Positions 5,096 to 10,230 of a stretch of DNA of 10,261 nt are shown piece by piece. A program made the position numbers and the translations under genes. The stretch comes from Baffinella frigidus (lineage: Eukaryota > Cryptophyceae > Cryptomonadales > Baffinellaceae). Below the pieces are notes generated by a model. The model was given only the letters and a program-made list of their open reading frames with translations. It ran no database searches and was not told the DNA's origin. The DNA is taken from assembly GCA_026770585.1 (NCBI GenBank), contig MU646592.1, positions 238,756 to 249,016 on the forward strand. Direction: 5' to 3'. The number at the start of each line of letters is the position of its first letter. Position 1 is the first letter of the stretch.

Positions 5096-5371
5096 CGGCT
5101 CATCACATGACCCAAATTCAGGCTCATAACATGATCCGAATGCAGGCTCATTAATGCCACAAGCTAACGCCAGCGAGGTACTTGGAGCCTACGGATTGCC
5201 TACGGTAGGTAGGGGGGCTCCTACGACTTTATAATTGTTCTGCATTATAAAGTCGTTGGAGCCCCCCTACCTACCGTAGGCAACCCGTAGGCTGTAAGTA
5301 CCCCGCTGGCATTGGCTTTTCGCAGGCTCATAACATGACCCAGATTCAGGCTCATAACCTGATCCGAATGC
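5096..5371 (+). repeat. 24-bp minisatellite interrupted by X2
   Basis: Unit roughly AGGCTCATAACATGAYCCRA then ATKC. Two units plus a partial lie left of X2 (5096-5119, 5120-5143, 5144-5156) and two lie right of it (5324-5347, 5348-5371). Alternating ACCC / ATCC units show a 48-bp higher-order period. The array was present before X2 entered, or was duplicated with it. Confidence 0.8.
5161..5318. mobile_element. Foldback element X2 with CCTACGG hairpin
   Basis: 158 bp with two 75-bp arms (5161-5235, 5244-5318) and an 8-nt loop TGTTCTGC. Ends AAGCTAACGCCAGCG and AAGCCAATGCCAGCG; the inner end of each arm is CGACTTTATAAT. Each arm carries CCTACGG-NTTGCCTAC. The end sequence is close to that of X1 (AGGCTAACG), and GCCAGCGAG is also near the end of F1. 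Confidence 0.85.
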
Positions 5372-5373
5372 AG

Positions 5374-5440
5374 GGTGGAGACTGGTGGTACCCTGTGACG
5401 ATCTTCCGGTCGTCGACCACCCAGTGGAGCTACGAGGCAC
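5374..5440 (+). other. Possible exon E
   Basis: After GAATGCAG a stretch without stops in two frames reads either GGDWWYPVTIFRSSTTQWSY or (after one more base) LVVPCDDLPVVDHPVELRGT. Its 3' end, CCAGTGGAGCTACGAGGCAC (5421-5440), is repeated exactly at 5601-5620, each time followed by C-rich and CT-rich sequence. The identical repeat gives no substitution pattern to choose the frame and no donor GT follows. It is placed where an exon is needed to bridge the phase gap between B and C, but this is speculation. Confidence 0.3.
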
Positions 5441-5541
5441 TCCCCCCCCCCTTCTCTTTCTCTCTCTCTATCTCTCTCTCTCTCGCTCTCGCTCTCGCTC
5501 TCACTCTCGCTCTCTCTCTCTTTCTCTCTCGCTTTCTCTCG

Positions 5542-5587
<46 letters not shown>

Positions 5588-5930
5588 CTCTCTTTCTCTC
5601 CCAGTGGAGCTACGAGGCACCACCGCCCCCCCAGAACCCCTATCTCTCAATTTATCTCTCTCTCTCTCTCGAGCGCGCGCGCGCGCGCGCTCTCTCTCCC
5701 TCTCCCTCGAGCGCGCTCTATCTCTCGCTATCGTCGCGCGCTCTCTCGCTCTATATCTCTCTCTTTCTCTCGCTTGCTCGCTCTCTCTCTATCTCTCGCT
5801 CTCTCGCTCTCTCTCTCTCGCGCGCGCTGTCTCTCTCTCTTGCTCGTTCGCTCGCTCGCTCGCTCTCTCAATCTCGCTCTATCTCTCTCTTTCTCTCTCT
5901 CTCGCTCGCTCGCTCTTGCTCTCGATACGT
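5441..5930 (+). repeat. CT-rich microsatellite tract
   Basis: Almost 500 bp of (CT)n with CTCG, TTTC and TATC interruptions, broken by the 20-bp repeat at 5601-5620. Stop codons cannot occur in a pure CT tract, which explains the long open frames on both strands here. The polypyrimidine strand with mirror symmetry could form triplex DNA. Confidence 0.95.
5671..5692. repeat. Alternating GC tract
   Basis: GA, then about nine GC dinucleotides, then TC: a perfect 22-bp palindrome embedded in the CT tract. Alternating CG purine-pyrimidine steps are the classic Z-DNA-prone sequence. Confidence 0.85.
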
Positions 5931-5954
5931 TCACAAGGATGCACACCCCCGCAG

Positions 5955-5999
5955 TCTGTGCTCCCACTACCAGAAGGTGGGCCGATTCTCGGGTGTGCT
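5955..5999 (+). pseudogene. Exon C1, 5' half
   Basis: After the acceptor CCCGCAG the frame reads SVLPLPEGGPILGCACE. Against C4, four of six substitutions are at third positions (CTG/CTA, GGC/GGG, TGC/TGT, and in a V-to-I codon), which picks this frame over the Cys-rich alternative. Similarity ends after LGC; the FIDADQD half is missing and no donor is seen. Confidence 0.45.
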
Positions 6000-6099
6000 T
6001 GTGAACCCTAAGCCGACACGCAGCCCTTAAACCCTCAATTTTTAGGGTCAGACCCTAAGCCTGTAGACTTTCATTTCTTAAACACTGAACCATACGCAG

Positions 6100-6137
6100 T
6101 CTGTGCTCGAGCCGCCGTCTGAGGGTGCGCCCTCTGG
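6100..6137 (+). pseudogene. Exon C2, short decayed fragment
   Basis: ACGCAG followed by TCTGTGCTC matches the start of C1; the rest (GAGCCGCCGTCTGAGGGTGC) is only loosely similar to CCACTACCAGAAGGTGGGC. It then runs into a TTTAGGG array. Confidence 0.3.
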
Positions 6138-6274
6138 TTTAGGGTTTAGGGTTTAGGGTTTACCTCAACCCCAAACCCCAACCCTAAAGGTGTAGGGTTT
6201 AGGGTGCAGGGTTTAGGGTGCAGGGTGCAGGGTGTGGGGTTTAAGGTTAGGTTTATGGTTTAGGGTTTATGGTT
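6138..6274 (+). repeat. G-strand heptamer array with strand switch
   Basis: TTTAGGG units (6138-6162) change to C-strand CCCCAAAC / CCCTAAA (6163-6188) and back to TTTAGGG, TGCAGGG and TATGGTT variants. The junctions make telomeric inverted repeats able to pair. Confidence 0.85.
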
Positions 6275-6295
6275 GAGCAGCTGCACGAGCTGCTC
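6275..6295. repeat. Hairpin GAGCAGCT / AGCTGCTC
   Basis: Perfect 8-bp arms with a GCACG loop at the end of the G-strand array. No enclosing element found. Confidence 0.65.
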
Positions 6296-6315
6296 GTGCG
6301 CTCCCCGCTGCACCT

Positions 6316-6400
6316 GAGAGAGAGTGAGTGAGTGAGACAGAGGGAGAGAGAGGGGGAGAGAGGGAGAGAGAGAGAGAGAGAGGGAGGGGGGGGGGGGCGG
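6316..6400 (+). repeat. GA microsatellite and G tract
   Basis: (GA)n with GAGT and GAGGG variants ending in a run of about 12 G. The purine strand is opposite to the CT tracts on either side, so 6316-6400 and 6489-6600 could pair across exon C3. Confidence 0.9.
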
Positions 6401-6403
6401 TTT

Positions 6404-6458
6404 CTCGGGTGCGGGGGACTCTTCATCGATGCCGACCAAGATCCCTCCAAGTGCCCTG
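6404..6458 (+). pseudogene. Exon C3, 3' part
   Basis: Reads LGCGGLFIDADQDPSKCP with the donor GTGAGAG at 6459. Identical to the 3' part of C4 except CTC to CCC (Leu to Pro). The first half has been replaced by the GA/G tract, so there is no acceptor. Confidence 0.5.
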
Positions 6459-6488
6459 GTGAGAGGGCACTTGGTGAGAGGGCACTTG
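6447..6488. repeat. Hairpin across the C3 donor with tandem copy
   Basis: CCAAGTGCCCT (6447-6457) pairs with AGGGCACTTGG (6464-6474), placing the donor GGTGAG in the loop. GTGAGAGGGCACTTG occurs twice in tandem (6459-6473, 6474-6488). C4 lacks the second arm. Confidence 0.8.
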
Positions 6489-6490
6489 GC

Positions 6491-6525
<35 letters not shown>

Positions 6526-6600
6526 CGCTCTTTCTCTCTCTCTCTCGCTCTATCTCGCTCTCTCTCTATCGCTATCTCTCTCCCTCTGCCTCTCCCTCGA
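6489..6600 (+). repeat. CT microsatellite
   Basis: (CT)n with CTCG and TATC interruptions after C3. Low complexity, no gene. Confidence 0.95.
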
Positions 6601-6630
6601 TACTTCCCCAAACCCTAAACCCGCACGCAG

Positions 6631-6718
6631 GCTGTGCTCCCACTGCCAGAAGGTGGCCCGGTGCTCGGGTGCGGGGGACTCTTCATCGATGCCGACCAAG
6701 ATCTCTCCAAGTGCCCTG
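6631..6718 (+). CDS. Exon C4, complete copy of exon family C
   Basis: The acceptor CCGCACGCAG follows CCCTAAA heptamers. The frame reads AVLPLPEGGPVLGCGGLFID then ADQDLSKCP, and the donor GTGAGAG follows at 6719. 88 nt, phase 0 in and phase 1 out; the leftover G joins TG of exon D1 to give Val, so C4 and D1 fit in frame (KCP-V-YDF). Silent changes among C1, C3, C4 and C5 support the frame. Cysteines at GC and KC and an Asp-rich DADQD suggest a secreted domain, but no family is recognised. An alternative frame, LCSHCQKVARCSGAG, is less consistent with the substitutions. Confidence 0.5.
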
Positions 6719-6792
6719 GTGAGAGTCCCACCCTTCCTCTTCTTCTTCTTCTTCTTTATTGACCTCTCCCTGTGACCAGGTCCTAGGCCTAA
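6719..6792 (+). repeat. TTC-rich intron module, copy 1
   Basis: Donor GTGAGAG, TCTTCTTCTTCTTC, TTTATTGACCTCT, CCTGTGACCAG, GTCCTAGGCCTA. Related copies lie at 7011-7066 (3' part), 9124-9176 and 9216-9262. 6719-6779 would be a 61-nt intron ending GACCAG, but no exon is recognised after it because an inverted-repeat element starts at 6793. Confidence 0.6.
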
Positions 6793-6983
6793 CTACTGGA
6801 AAGCCCCAGGGGAAGTTTCAAAAAGTTCGCGACACTCTGGTGTCGCATACTTTTGAGCCATTTTCTCCTCAAAAGGCAATTTTCACCCCAAGGACGTGAC
6901 CAAAATTCGTCAAAAGGTAACCTACAAGTAATTTTAGTGTCGTGTCCAAGAATTTTGAGACTTCCTCTGTGGCTTTGCAGTAG
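6793..6983. mobile_element. Inverted-repeat element with CTACTG ends
   Basis: 191 bp with 31-bp terminal repeats, 27 of 31 identical (CTACTGGAAAGCCCCAGGGG against CTACTGCAAAGCCACAGAGG), continuing to TCAAAA. 6829-6846 is GCGACAC-TCTG-GTGTCGC. ACGTGACCAAAA at 6895-6906 matches the motif next to the palindrome of the CTCGAG elements. No coding capacity. Confidence 0.85.
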
Positions 6984-7010
6984 AATGGAAAGTCCCATCT
7001 GACCAGGTGG

Positions 7011-7066
7011 AAAGTCCCTGTGACAAGTCCCTGTGGCCAGGTCCTAGGCCTGATGGAAAGTCACCC
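7011..7066 (+). repeat. TTC-module 3' part, copy 2
   Basis: GGAAAGTCCCTGTGAC is followed by AAGTCCCTGTGGCCAGGTCC and TAGGCCT. CCAGGTCCTAGGCCT also occurs at 6777-6791, so the 6793-6983 element lies between two direct copies. Confidence 0.65.
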
Positions 7067-7103
7067 TTACAGCCCCCCCCCATGTAAACCGTGTAAAAGG
7101 GAC

Positions 7104-7143
7104 CTCTGGATCGATGCCGACCAAGATCTCTCCCAGTGTCCTG
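7104..7143 (+). pseudogene. Exon C5, 3' part
   Basis: Reads LWIDADQDLSQCP with the donor GTGAGAG at 7144. K-to-Q and silent TGC/TGT changes against C4. The first half is absent; C7 and AAAC-rich sequence precede it. Confidence 0.45.
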
Positions 7144-7151
7144 GTGAGAGG

Positions 7152-7375
7152 CCTACCCTACCCTAGACCCTAAACCCTAAACCATAAACCTAACCTTCAA
7201 CCCCAAACCCCAAACCCTAGACCCTAAACCCTAAACTTTACACTCTTGGGGTTGGGGTTTGGGGTTTAGGGTTGTGGTAAACCCTAAACCCTAAACCCTA
7301 AACCCTAAACCCTAAACCCTAAACCCCACACCCCAAACCCCAAACCACAAACTACAAACCCCAAACGCGTTGACC
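7152..7375 (+). repeat. Heptamer array with internal inversion
   Basis: CCCTAAA and CCCCAAA units, switching at about 7246-7276 to G-strand GGGTTTGGGGTTTAGGG and back at GTGGTAAACCC to exact CCCTAAA units. A second telomeric inverted repeat like that at 6163. Confidence 0.9.
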
Positions 7376-7393
7376 AACCTGACGGCGAACATT

Positions 7394-7729
7394 CTCCTGA
7401 ACCCTCCTGAACCAAATCCTCCCGAACCCAACCCTAAACTCTAAACCCTTAACCCTAAACCCTAAACCCCAAACCATAAATCATACACCCTAAACCTTAA
7501 ACCCTAAACCCCAAACCCCAAATCATAAACCATAAACCATAAATCATAAACTCTAAACCCTCAAAGCTACACCCTGAACCACAAACCACAAACCACAAAC
7601 CACAAACCACAAACCACAAACCACAAACCACAAGTTCCCCGTCAGGGTGGCCAACCCTGCCTCCTGAACCCTCCTGAACCAAATCCTCCCGAACCTGAAC
7701 CCTCCTGAGCCAAATCCTCCCGAACCCCC
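7394..7729 (+). repeat. CCTCCTGAACC...TCCTCCCGAACC repeats
   Basis: CCTGAACCCTCCTGAACC followed by AAATCCTCCCGAACC occurs at 7397-7429 and again at 7664-7696, with a third partial copy at 7697-7725. The copies bracket the heptamer region, so intron and array were duplicated as a unit ahead of exon D1. The minus-strand Gly-rich frame here is a by-product. Confidence 0.75.
7436..7634 (+). repeat. Heptamer array ending in pure CCACAAA
   Basis: Mixed CCCTAAA, CCCCAAA, CCATAAA and TCATAAA units lead into seven exact CCACAAA units and one CCACAAG (7579-7634). The minus-strand frame of repeated Trp-Phe-Val-Val-Cys-Gly-Leu is only this repeat translated. Confidence 0.9.
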
Positions 7730-7737
7730 TGCGGCAG

Positions 7738-7814
7738 TGTACGACTTCGAGACGCTTGGTGAGGACCGCTTCCTTCTCACACTCTCGCTCACCGACCTCG
7801 CCGCCTACCAAAAC
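7738..7814 (+). CDS. Exon D1, complete copy of exon family D
   Basis: After the acceptor CTGCGGCAG come TG, completing a codon, and then YDFETLGEDRFLLTLSLTDL and AAYQN, with the donor GTAAGG at 7815. 77 nt, phase 1 in and phase 0 out. The entry phase matches the end of C4. Against D3, the changes CTT/CTG and GGT/GGC are silent and L-to-A and A-to-V are conservative. The amphipathic LTLSLTDL stretch suggests a strand or helix; no family is recognised. Confidence 0.5.
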
Positions 7815-7929
7815 GTAAGGCTCCCTCCAGGGTCTAGGGTGTAGGGTCCAGGGTGTAGGGTCCAGGGTGCAGGGTCTACGCTGTGGGGTCCAGGGTGTTG
7901 GGTGTTGGGTTTATGGTTCATGTGACGTA
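7815..7929 (+). repeat. G-rich intron with TGTAGGG/TCCAGGG heptamers
   Basis: GTAAGG, CTCCCTCCAGGG, then alternating TCCAGGG and TGTAGGG units to GTTGGGTTTATGG. A homologous intron follows D2 (7997-8097). Exon plus intron repeats with spacings of 183 and 176 bp (GAGACG at 7749, 7932, 8108). Confidence 0.75.
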
Positions 7930-7996
7930 TCGAGACGATTGGCAAGACCGTTTCGCTGTCACACTCTCGCTCACCGACCTCGTCGCGTACCAAAAC
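7930..7996 (+). pseudogene. Exon D2, frameshifted
   Basis: Aligned to D1 and D3, it has lost one base in the GGCAAGACCG stretch, so GAGACG and CTCACCGACCTC are in different frames. No AG acceptor directly precedes it (CATGTGACGTATC). It ends CAAAAC/GTACCG. Confidence 0.55.
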
Positions 7997-8097
7997 GTAC
8001 CGCCTTCCCTCCAGGGTGTAAGGCGTGGGGTCTAAGGTGTGGGGGCCAAGGTGTGGGGTCCAGGGTGTTGGGTGGTTGTGTTGGGTGTATGGTTTAG

Positions 8098-8183
8098 GTG
8101 ACGTATCGAGACGCTGGGCGAGGACCGCTTCGCTCTCACACTCTCGCTCACCGAGAACGCCTGACCTCGTCGCCTACCAAAAC
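8098..8183 (+). pseudogene. Exon D3, 10-bp insertion
   Basis: The acceptor GGTTTAG is present. ETLGEDRFALTLSLT is intact, then a 10-nt insertion (GAGAACGCCT, 8154-8163) after CTCACC shifts the frame to a stop; DLVAYQN follows in the other frame, with GTACGT after it. The G in the acceptor region would also put a TGA upstream in frame if the exon started at 8098. Confidence 0.55.
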
Positions 8184-8237
8184 GTACGTAGGGGTTAGTG
8201 TTCAGGGTTTAGGGACCATCAGTCCAAGTGATGTATT

Positions 8238-8343
8238 TTGACCAGCACGATAACCCTCTCCCTCTCGCTCACCAACCTCCTCGCCTACCACAACGTAAGG
8301 GCAGACACCCGAATTCTCGCGGTCCGCAGCACCCTACTGTATT
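8238..8343 (+). pseudogene. Exon D4 fused to exon-like block F1
   Basis: Reads TLSLSLTNLLAYHN, then straight on through GTAAGGGCAG to DTRILAVRSTLLYW, where an inverted-repeat element starts (8345). The ten bases GTAAGGGCAG look like a donor and an acceptor with the intron between them deleted. The second part has a homologue at 8714-8753. The D start is diverged (AAGTGATGTATTTTGACC). Confidence 0.45.
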
Positions 8344-8344
8344 G

Positions 8345-8540
8345 GGTACAGTCCACCTACCCTAACACAGGCTACCGTAACACATACTTACCCTCCACAC
8401 ATGCTCCTTCGGCCGGCCCCCGATTTCCCCCTGCAAGGAAGTATGCCTGAAGGGTGGACACCATAACGCATACCCACCCTACACACATACTCAATCAGTC
8501 CGGCCCCGACGGGTATGTGTTAGGGTAGGTCCACTGTACC
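8345..8540. mobile_element. Inverted-repeat element with GGTACAGT ends
   Basis: 196 bp with 25-bp ends, 23 identical (GGTACAGTCCACCTACCCTA against GGTACAGTGGACCTACCCTA). Inside, a unit TAACRCATACYYACCCT, CACACAT.CTC, CGGCCCC is present twice (about 8370-8420 and 8466-8511). No target duplication and no coding capacity seen. Confidence 0.8.
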
Positions 8541-8569
8541 GACGCACTCTTGGATGCCGGCGTTAGTGT

Positions 8570-8648
8570 GATCCCTCTCGCTCGCGCTCACCGCCTTGCT
8601 CGCCTACCACAACGTAAGGATTCTCACATCGCCTACCACAACGTAAGG
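8570..8648 (+). pseudogene. Exon D5 with duplicated 3' end
   Basis: Reads SLALTALLAYHN with the donor GTAAGG at 8614. TCGCCTACCACAACGTAAGG is present twice (8600-8619 and 8629-8648), 29 bp apart, so there are two donors. GGATTCTCAC and GTGAGAATCC (8651-8660) form an inverted repeat around the second copy. Confidence 0.5.
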
Positions 8649-8652
8649 TTGT

Positions 8653-8666
8653 GAGAATCCTGAGCC

Positions 8667-8704
<38 letters not shown>

Positions 8705-8714
8705 GCGAGAATCC
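8653..8714 (+). repeat. CCCTCAA array flanked by GAGAATCC
   Basis: Five exact CCCTCAA units and a partial (8665-8704) between direct repeats GAGAATCC at 8653-8660 and 8707-8714. It looks like insertion of heptamers at a break with duplication of the flanking bases. Confidence 0.8.
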
Positions 8715-8753
8715 GGGACACCCGGATTGTCGCGTTGCGTAGCGCCCTTCTGT
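8704..8753 (+). pseudogene. Exon-like block F2 with palindrome
   Basis: GACACCCGGATTGTCGCG and on reads DTRIVALRSALL, homologous to DTRILAVRSTLL of F1 with mostly silent changes (CGA/CGG, CGC/CGT). 8704-8734 is also a palindrome (14-bp arms, one mismatch, ACA loop) made by the junction with the CCCTCAA array. It ends where the CTCGAG element begins. Confidence 0.45.
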
Positions 8754-8756
8754 CCA

Positions 8757-8962
8757 CTCGAGGCGGGAAGATGCTTTTATTTCAAATGTGGGATCGTTAA
8801 CTTTAGTACCAGTCACGGGCAGTCTTGGTCACGTTACTGGGGGAATTCCCCCAGTAACGTGACCAAACGCCCCTATTTGTCTGAAAATTACTACACCCGC
8901 CTTTTTTTTTCTTCACTTGTAAAAGAATCCCACTTTTAAAATGGTCACATTTTCTAGCCTCG
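8757..8962. mobile_element. CTCGAG-ended MITE, copy 2
   Basis: 206 bp, homologous to 1585-1789 over its length (AAATGTGG, GTTAA.TTTAGTA, CAGTCACGGGCA, CCCCTATTTGT, GAAAATTACTACAC, CTTCACTTGTAAAAGAAT). The centre 8827-8864 is a perfect 38-bp palindrome: GGTCACG / CGTGACC around a 24-bp core (8834-8857) centred on GAATTC that shares no clear sequence with copy 1. No target duplication found. Confidence 0.85.
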
Positions 8963-9028
8963 GGTGGGTAGTGCGTACCGAAGCATCCTGTGGAATGGCG
9001 AATGGCGGCATTGGGGTGACTTCCAGTA

Positions 9029-9119
9029 GGTCGGTGAGCGAGAGTGAGAGAAATCACTGAGCAAGAGTGAGAGCAATCAATGGCGGCGTGCGGTTGATCC
9101 CTCTCGCTCTCGCTCACCG
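9029..9119 (+). pseudogene. Inverted pair of exon D fragments (D6)
   Basis: TGATCCCTCTCGCTCTCGCTCACC (9092-9115, written here only to mark position) resembles D5; GGTCGGTGAGCGAGAGTGAG (9029-9048) is the reverse complement of the CTCTCGCTCACCGACC part of exon D. The two face each other with GAGTGAGAG repeats between. No intact frame. Confidence 0.45.
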
Positions 9120-9123
9120 GACG

Positions 9124-9262
9124 CTCTTCTTTATGAACTTCTTAAAGTCCCTGTAAACAGATCCTAGGCCTAGTGGTCCCTAGGACTATCTGGACGCACT
9201 CTCCCACTTTTTCTTCTTCTTCTTCTTGATTAACCTCTTAAAGTCCCTGTAAACAGGCCTAG
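9124..9262 (+). repeat. TTC-rich intron module, tandem copies 3 and 4
   Basis: ACGCTCTTCTTTATGAACTTC, TTAAAGTCCCTGTAAACAG, GCCTAGTGG is followed by a second copy with an expanded TTCTTCTTCTTCTTC and again TTAAAGTCCCTGTAAACAG, GCCTAGTGG. Same family as 6719-6792. Confidence 0.75.
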
Positions 9263-9526
9263 TGGGAAGTGCTCAGCTTACTAGCTACGCACCGTTCGCC
9301 CTCGGCGGGGACCGGGCCCCCTTACAGACATCCTAAGACCGTCCTAGGGTAGCACTCGCATACCAACACGTACCACCATCCCTCCAAGTCACGTATTTAA
9401 TGACTTGCCCTGGGGTGTTGTTCCAGCACGTCAGCTGGTCGCTGTTTTCTTTTTGATGTGATTATGCGAAGTTTCGTTCCAGAACCCTAAACTAGCGTCC
9501 TTCAACACCAAACCCTCAAACCTATA
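9263..9526. other. Mostly unassigned; D7 exon end at 9354-9369
   Basis: TCGCATACCAACAC/GTACCACCATCCCTCC (from 9357) matches the end of D2 and the start of its intron (TCGCGTACCAAAAC/GTACCGCCTTCCCTCC), so a last decayed D copy lies here. CCAAGTCACGTATTT after it recalls the region before D4. Nothing recognised in the rest. Confidence 0.4.
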
Positions 9527-9591
9527 CAATAACAATAAAAAAAAAATTAAAAAAAATATAACAATAAACAAACAAATAAACGATGAACAAA
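9527..9591 (+). repeat. A-rich tract
   Basis: About 65 bp of AAT, AAAC and poly-A (A9 and A7 runs), the most A-rich stretch in an otherwise GC-balanced window, ending directly at the pentamer array. Confidence 0.8.
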
Positions 9592-9651
9592 CCTAACCCA
9601 ACCTAACCTAACCTAACCTAACCTAACCTAACCTAACCTAACCTAACCTAA
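9592..9651 (+). repeat. CCTAA (TTAGG) pentamer array
   Basis: CCTAACCCAA and then ten exact CCTAA units (9602-9651). TTAGG is the arthropod-type telomere repeat. Here it stands alone among heptamers, so it is more likely a local repeat expansion than a telomere. Confidence 0.95.
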
Positions 9652-9770
9652 CCTTCCTCCCGTCGGCAGTCCGCGCCCACGGACTTCTCAGCAGTCCAAT
9701 ACCAAATCCTCTACGGGGGCTCTTGTTCGTGCCTCGAGGGTCCCTGCACGTGCACAGGTTCTGCGAAACC
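9652..9770. other. Unassigned sequence
   Basis: Contains GTGCACGTGCAC-like bases near 9745-9757 and CCTCGAGG at 9733. No exon family or element recognised. Confidence 0.3.
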
Positions 9771-10090
9771 CTACACCCGAAACCCAAAACCTAAACCCTA
9801 AACCCTAAATCCCGAAACCTTAACCCTAAACCCTACACCCTAAATCCCGAACCCTAAACCCTAAACCCTAAACCATAAACCATAAACCCGAAACCCGAAA
9901 CCCTAAAACCTAAAACCCAAAACCTAAAACCTAAAACCTAAAAACTAAACCCTAAACCCTAAACCCTAAACCCTAAACCCTAAACCCTAAACCTAAACAC
10001 CAAACTCCAAACCCCAAACCTCAAACCTCAAACCCAGAAACCTAACCCTAAGCCCTAACCCCTAAACCCTCAACCCCTAAACCCTAACCC
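9771..10090 (+). repeat. Long degenerate heptamer array
   Basis: CCCTAAA mixed with CCCGAAA, CCTAAAA, CCATAAA, CCCCAAA and CCTCAAA. Six exact CCCTAAA units lie near 9946-9990. 10091-10156 is a non-repeat gap (CAGGCACGCGCCTG palindrome at 10090-10103). Confidence 0.9.
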
Positions 10091-10161
10091 AGGCACGCGC
10101 CTGCAATCCACAGAGACGGAACCTCAGGCGGGGCTTATCGGCCCGACATGTGACCCCTAAA

Positions 10162-10163
10162 CC

Positions 10164-10230
<67 letters not shown>

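Noticed and set aside
5728-5967. Minus-strand Arg-Glu-rich frame, and similar frames in 6253-6611
   Set aside because: Translation of GA repeats; no start context, no splice-bounded structure and no conservation pattern.
5335-6030. Long open frame of 231 codons, mostly Ser-Leu repeats
   Set aside because: It follows the CT microsatellite, which cannot encode stops; the product is pure low complexity and the opposite strand is open as well.
6631-6718. Cys-rich frame LCSHCQKVARCSG as a zinc-binding motif
   Set aside because: Substitutions among C copies fall at third positions of the other frame, and the motif is lost in C1 (HC to HY).
7497-7811. Minus-strand frame of about 104 codons with repeated WFVVCGL
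   Set aside because: The repeat is the CCACAAA array (7579-7634) read in three frames; it overlaps exon D1 on the other strand.
8803-9117. Minus-strand frame of 104 codons
   Set aside because: Spans half a MITE and the inverted D fragments; no support.
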